This document shows, piece after piece, positions 63,335 to 64,000 of a DNA stretch of 64,000 bases. The stretch's first letter is position 1. Every line of letters begins with the position of its first letter. Location of the stretch: assembly GCF_019977735.1 (NCBI RefSeq), contig NZ_AP025018.1, positions 372,001 through 436,000 on the forward strand, in the 5' to 3' direction. Below the pieces are notes generated by a model. That model had not been told where the DNA came from, ran no database searches, and saw nothing but the letters and a program-made list of their open reading frames with translations. A program made the translations under genes and the position numbers. Source of the DNA: Calothrix sp. PCC 7716 (lineage in GTDB: Bacteria; Cyanobacteriota; Cyanobacteriia; Cyanobacteriales; Nostocaceae).

Positions 63335-64000
63335 CTAACAGCTATAATGATGACAGCTTCCATAATTAGGATGAATTGGTTGAACAGGAGCAGGCGCCGG
63401 ATTAGAAGTTGGTGTAGTGTTATTTTGATATATGTATTCATAACTTGGCGCCTGTTGAGAACTACCTCCACCACCACCGTTAGTTAAAAATGTTGCAAGT
63501 AAGCCTAACATAAACAAATTTGCTTCTGCTTGCCTTTGTCTGAGTGCCTGCTGCTGCTTAATATAAGCTCGTTTTTGTTCTGGAGATAAACTCTCAAAAT
63601 ACTGTCTTCTTCTTTCTGCTTCCTGAAGTTGCCTTTCGGTAGCTGCTCTACGAGCTGCCGCAAGTTCTTCTCGCCTTCTTTTCCTCTTTTCCTTCAGTGC
63701 TTGAAGTTGCAGCTGCCTTTGTTCATACTGCTGTTGCCGTATCTCACGCCTTCTGTTGTTTTCTATTATTTGCTGTTCTCGTTTCTGTCGTCGTATATTA
63801 CGCCTGTTAATGATATCTCTTGTTTTATCTACATCATTAATAATTCTTGTAGCATCTTTAAAGAACTCTGCAACTAGAACGTTTTTGGAATTTCCTTGAT
63901 AATCTAATTTTTGGTTTGATAGTGTATTCTGTTGTTTAGATGCAGCTAGAACAGGATTAATACTTGTGACGACTATCAGTGTAAGTGCAAGTTGTGCAAG
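63335..64000 (-). CDS. Secreted coiled-coil protein, 5' end outside the window
   Basis: The minus-strand frame is open from the right edge for 222 codons to the stop at 63335-63337, without an ATG near the edge, so the start is outside. The visible N-terminus is the end of a signal peptide (LAQLALTLIVVTSINPVLAAS). Then comes a very basic, Gln/Arg/Glu-rich helical stretch (RRQKREQQIIENNRRREIRQQQ, RRREELAAARRAATERQLQEAERRRQ), a hydrophobic segment ANLFMLGLLATFLTN, a GGGGG run, and a Pro/Asn-rich tail ending CHHYSC. No family was recognised. It may be an envelope-anchored or peptidoglycan-linked protein. Confidence 0.65.
   Translation of the reverse strand, partial: LAQLALTLIVVTSINPVLAASKQQNTLSNQKLDYQGNSKNVLVAEFFKDATRIINDVDKTRDIINRRNIRRQKREQQIIENNRRREIRQQQYEQRQLQLQALKEKRKRRREELAAARRAATERQLQEAERRRQYFESLSPEQKRAYIKQQQALRQRQAEANLFMLGLLATFLTNGGGGGSSQQAPSYEYIYQNNTTPTSNPAPAPVQPIHPNYGSCHHYSC

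Noticed and set aside
1-64000. tRNA, rRNA or riboswitch genes
   Set aside because: I looked for T-loop-like GGTTCGAATCC motifs and long structured spacers and found none that folds convincingly by eye.

Overview
The window looks like a chromosomal segment of an AT-rich, multicellular-type (Nostocales-like) cyanobacterium. Evidence: a photosystem II PsbQ/CyanoQ lipoprotein, the arginine dihydrolase/ornithine cyclodeaminase fusion AgrE (ArgZ), a SigF-type group 3 sigma factor, and several dispersed hairpin repeats of kinds common in filamentous cyanobacteria. Two whole-window base-use signals stand out. The palindrome GGCGCC is hugely over-represented (about 29 copies in the first 12 kb by my reading). 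GATC is almost absent (six sites found by eye in 64 kb). The usual cyanobacterial HIP1 octamer GCGATCGC, which contains GATC, was not seen.

Positions 1-20614 hold a large extracellular polysaccharide locus: the C-terminal half of a Wzc-type tyrosine kinase, a serine-acetyltransferase-like enzyme, at least eight glycosyltransferase genes, a Wzy/ligase-like polymerase and a Wzx flippase. Two neighbouring genes in it are broken by mobile DNA. A 167-bp MITE with a 7-bp target duplication splits one glycosyltransferase, and a complete IS701-type element with a 4-bp TTAG duplication splits a DUF6492-like gene. In both cases removing the element plus one duplication restores the frame exactly. An intact paralogue of the first broken gene lies 5 kb downstream.

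Positions 20615-28727 are mixed: HicB with a HicA remnant, a MAPEG protein, a DUF2085 membrane protein, a possible HNH toxin with a downstream partner, AgrE, a spore-photoproduct-lyase-like radical SAM protein and a DEDDh exonuclease.

Positions 28988-44676 form a defence-like island. A DpdE-like SNF2 helicase stands alone, without other dpd genes. After a 650-bp repeat-filled gap comes a compact co-directional set: DUF4007-like protein, small 143-residue protein, 1801-residue BrxC/PglY-like ATPase, NERD-pseudokinase, PglZ, and a short BrxL-like AAA protein. No DNA methyltransferase, PAPS reductase or other modifying enzyme is present. This is the most interesting system in the window: a BREX-like (closest to type 4/PglW-bearing) locus without a visible modification gene. 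Its kinase lacks both catalytic aspartates, and the kinase-PglZ junction changes reading frame. The ATPase part is poor in GGCGCC, which suggests recent acquisition. An Rpn-family nuclease follows.

Positions 45023-53697 are housekeeping and accessory genes: an alpha/beta-hydrolase-fold protein without a nucleophile, a DAO-type flavoenzyme, PsbQ, a caspase-like peptidase, an orphan 467-residue protein, a HEAT-repeat protein and SigF. Positions 54337-64000 are a decaying detoxification/stress region: an AraC regulator stub, aldo/keto reductase, alpha/beta hydrolases, a GST gene killed by an IS1634-type insertion and also carrying a nonsense codon, a SnoaL-like secreted protein, an HtrA PDZ remnant, and a secreted coiled-coil protein running off the right edge. 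The aldo/keto reductase and one secreted hydrolase share a nearly identical 38-bp upstream element at the same distance from their starts, suggesting common control. No rRNA, tRNA or CRISPR array was seen.
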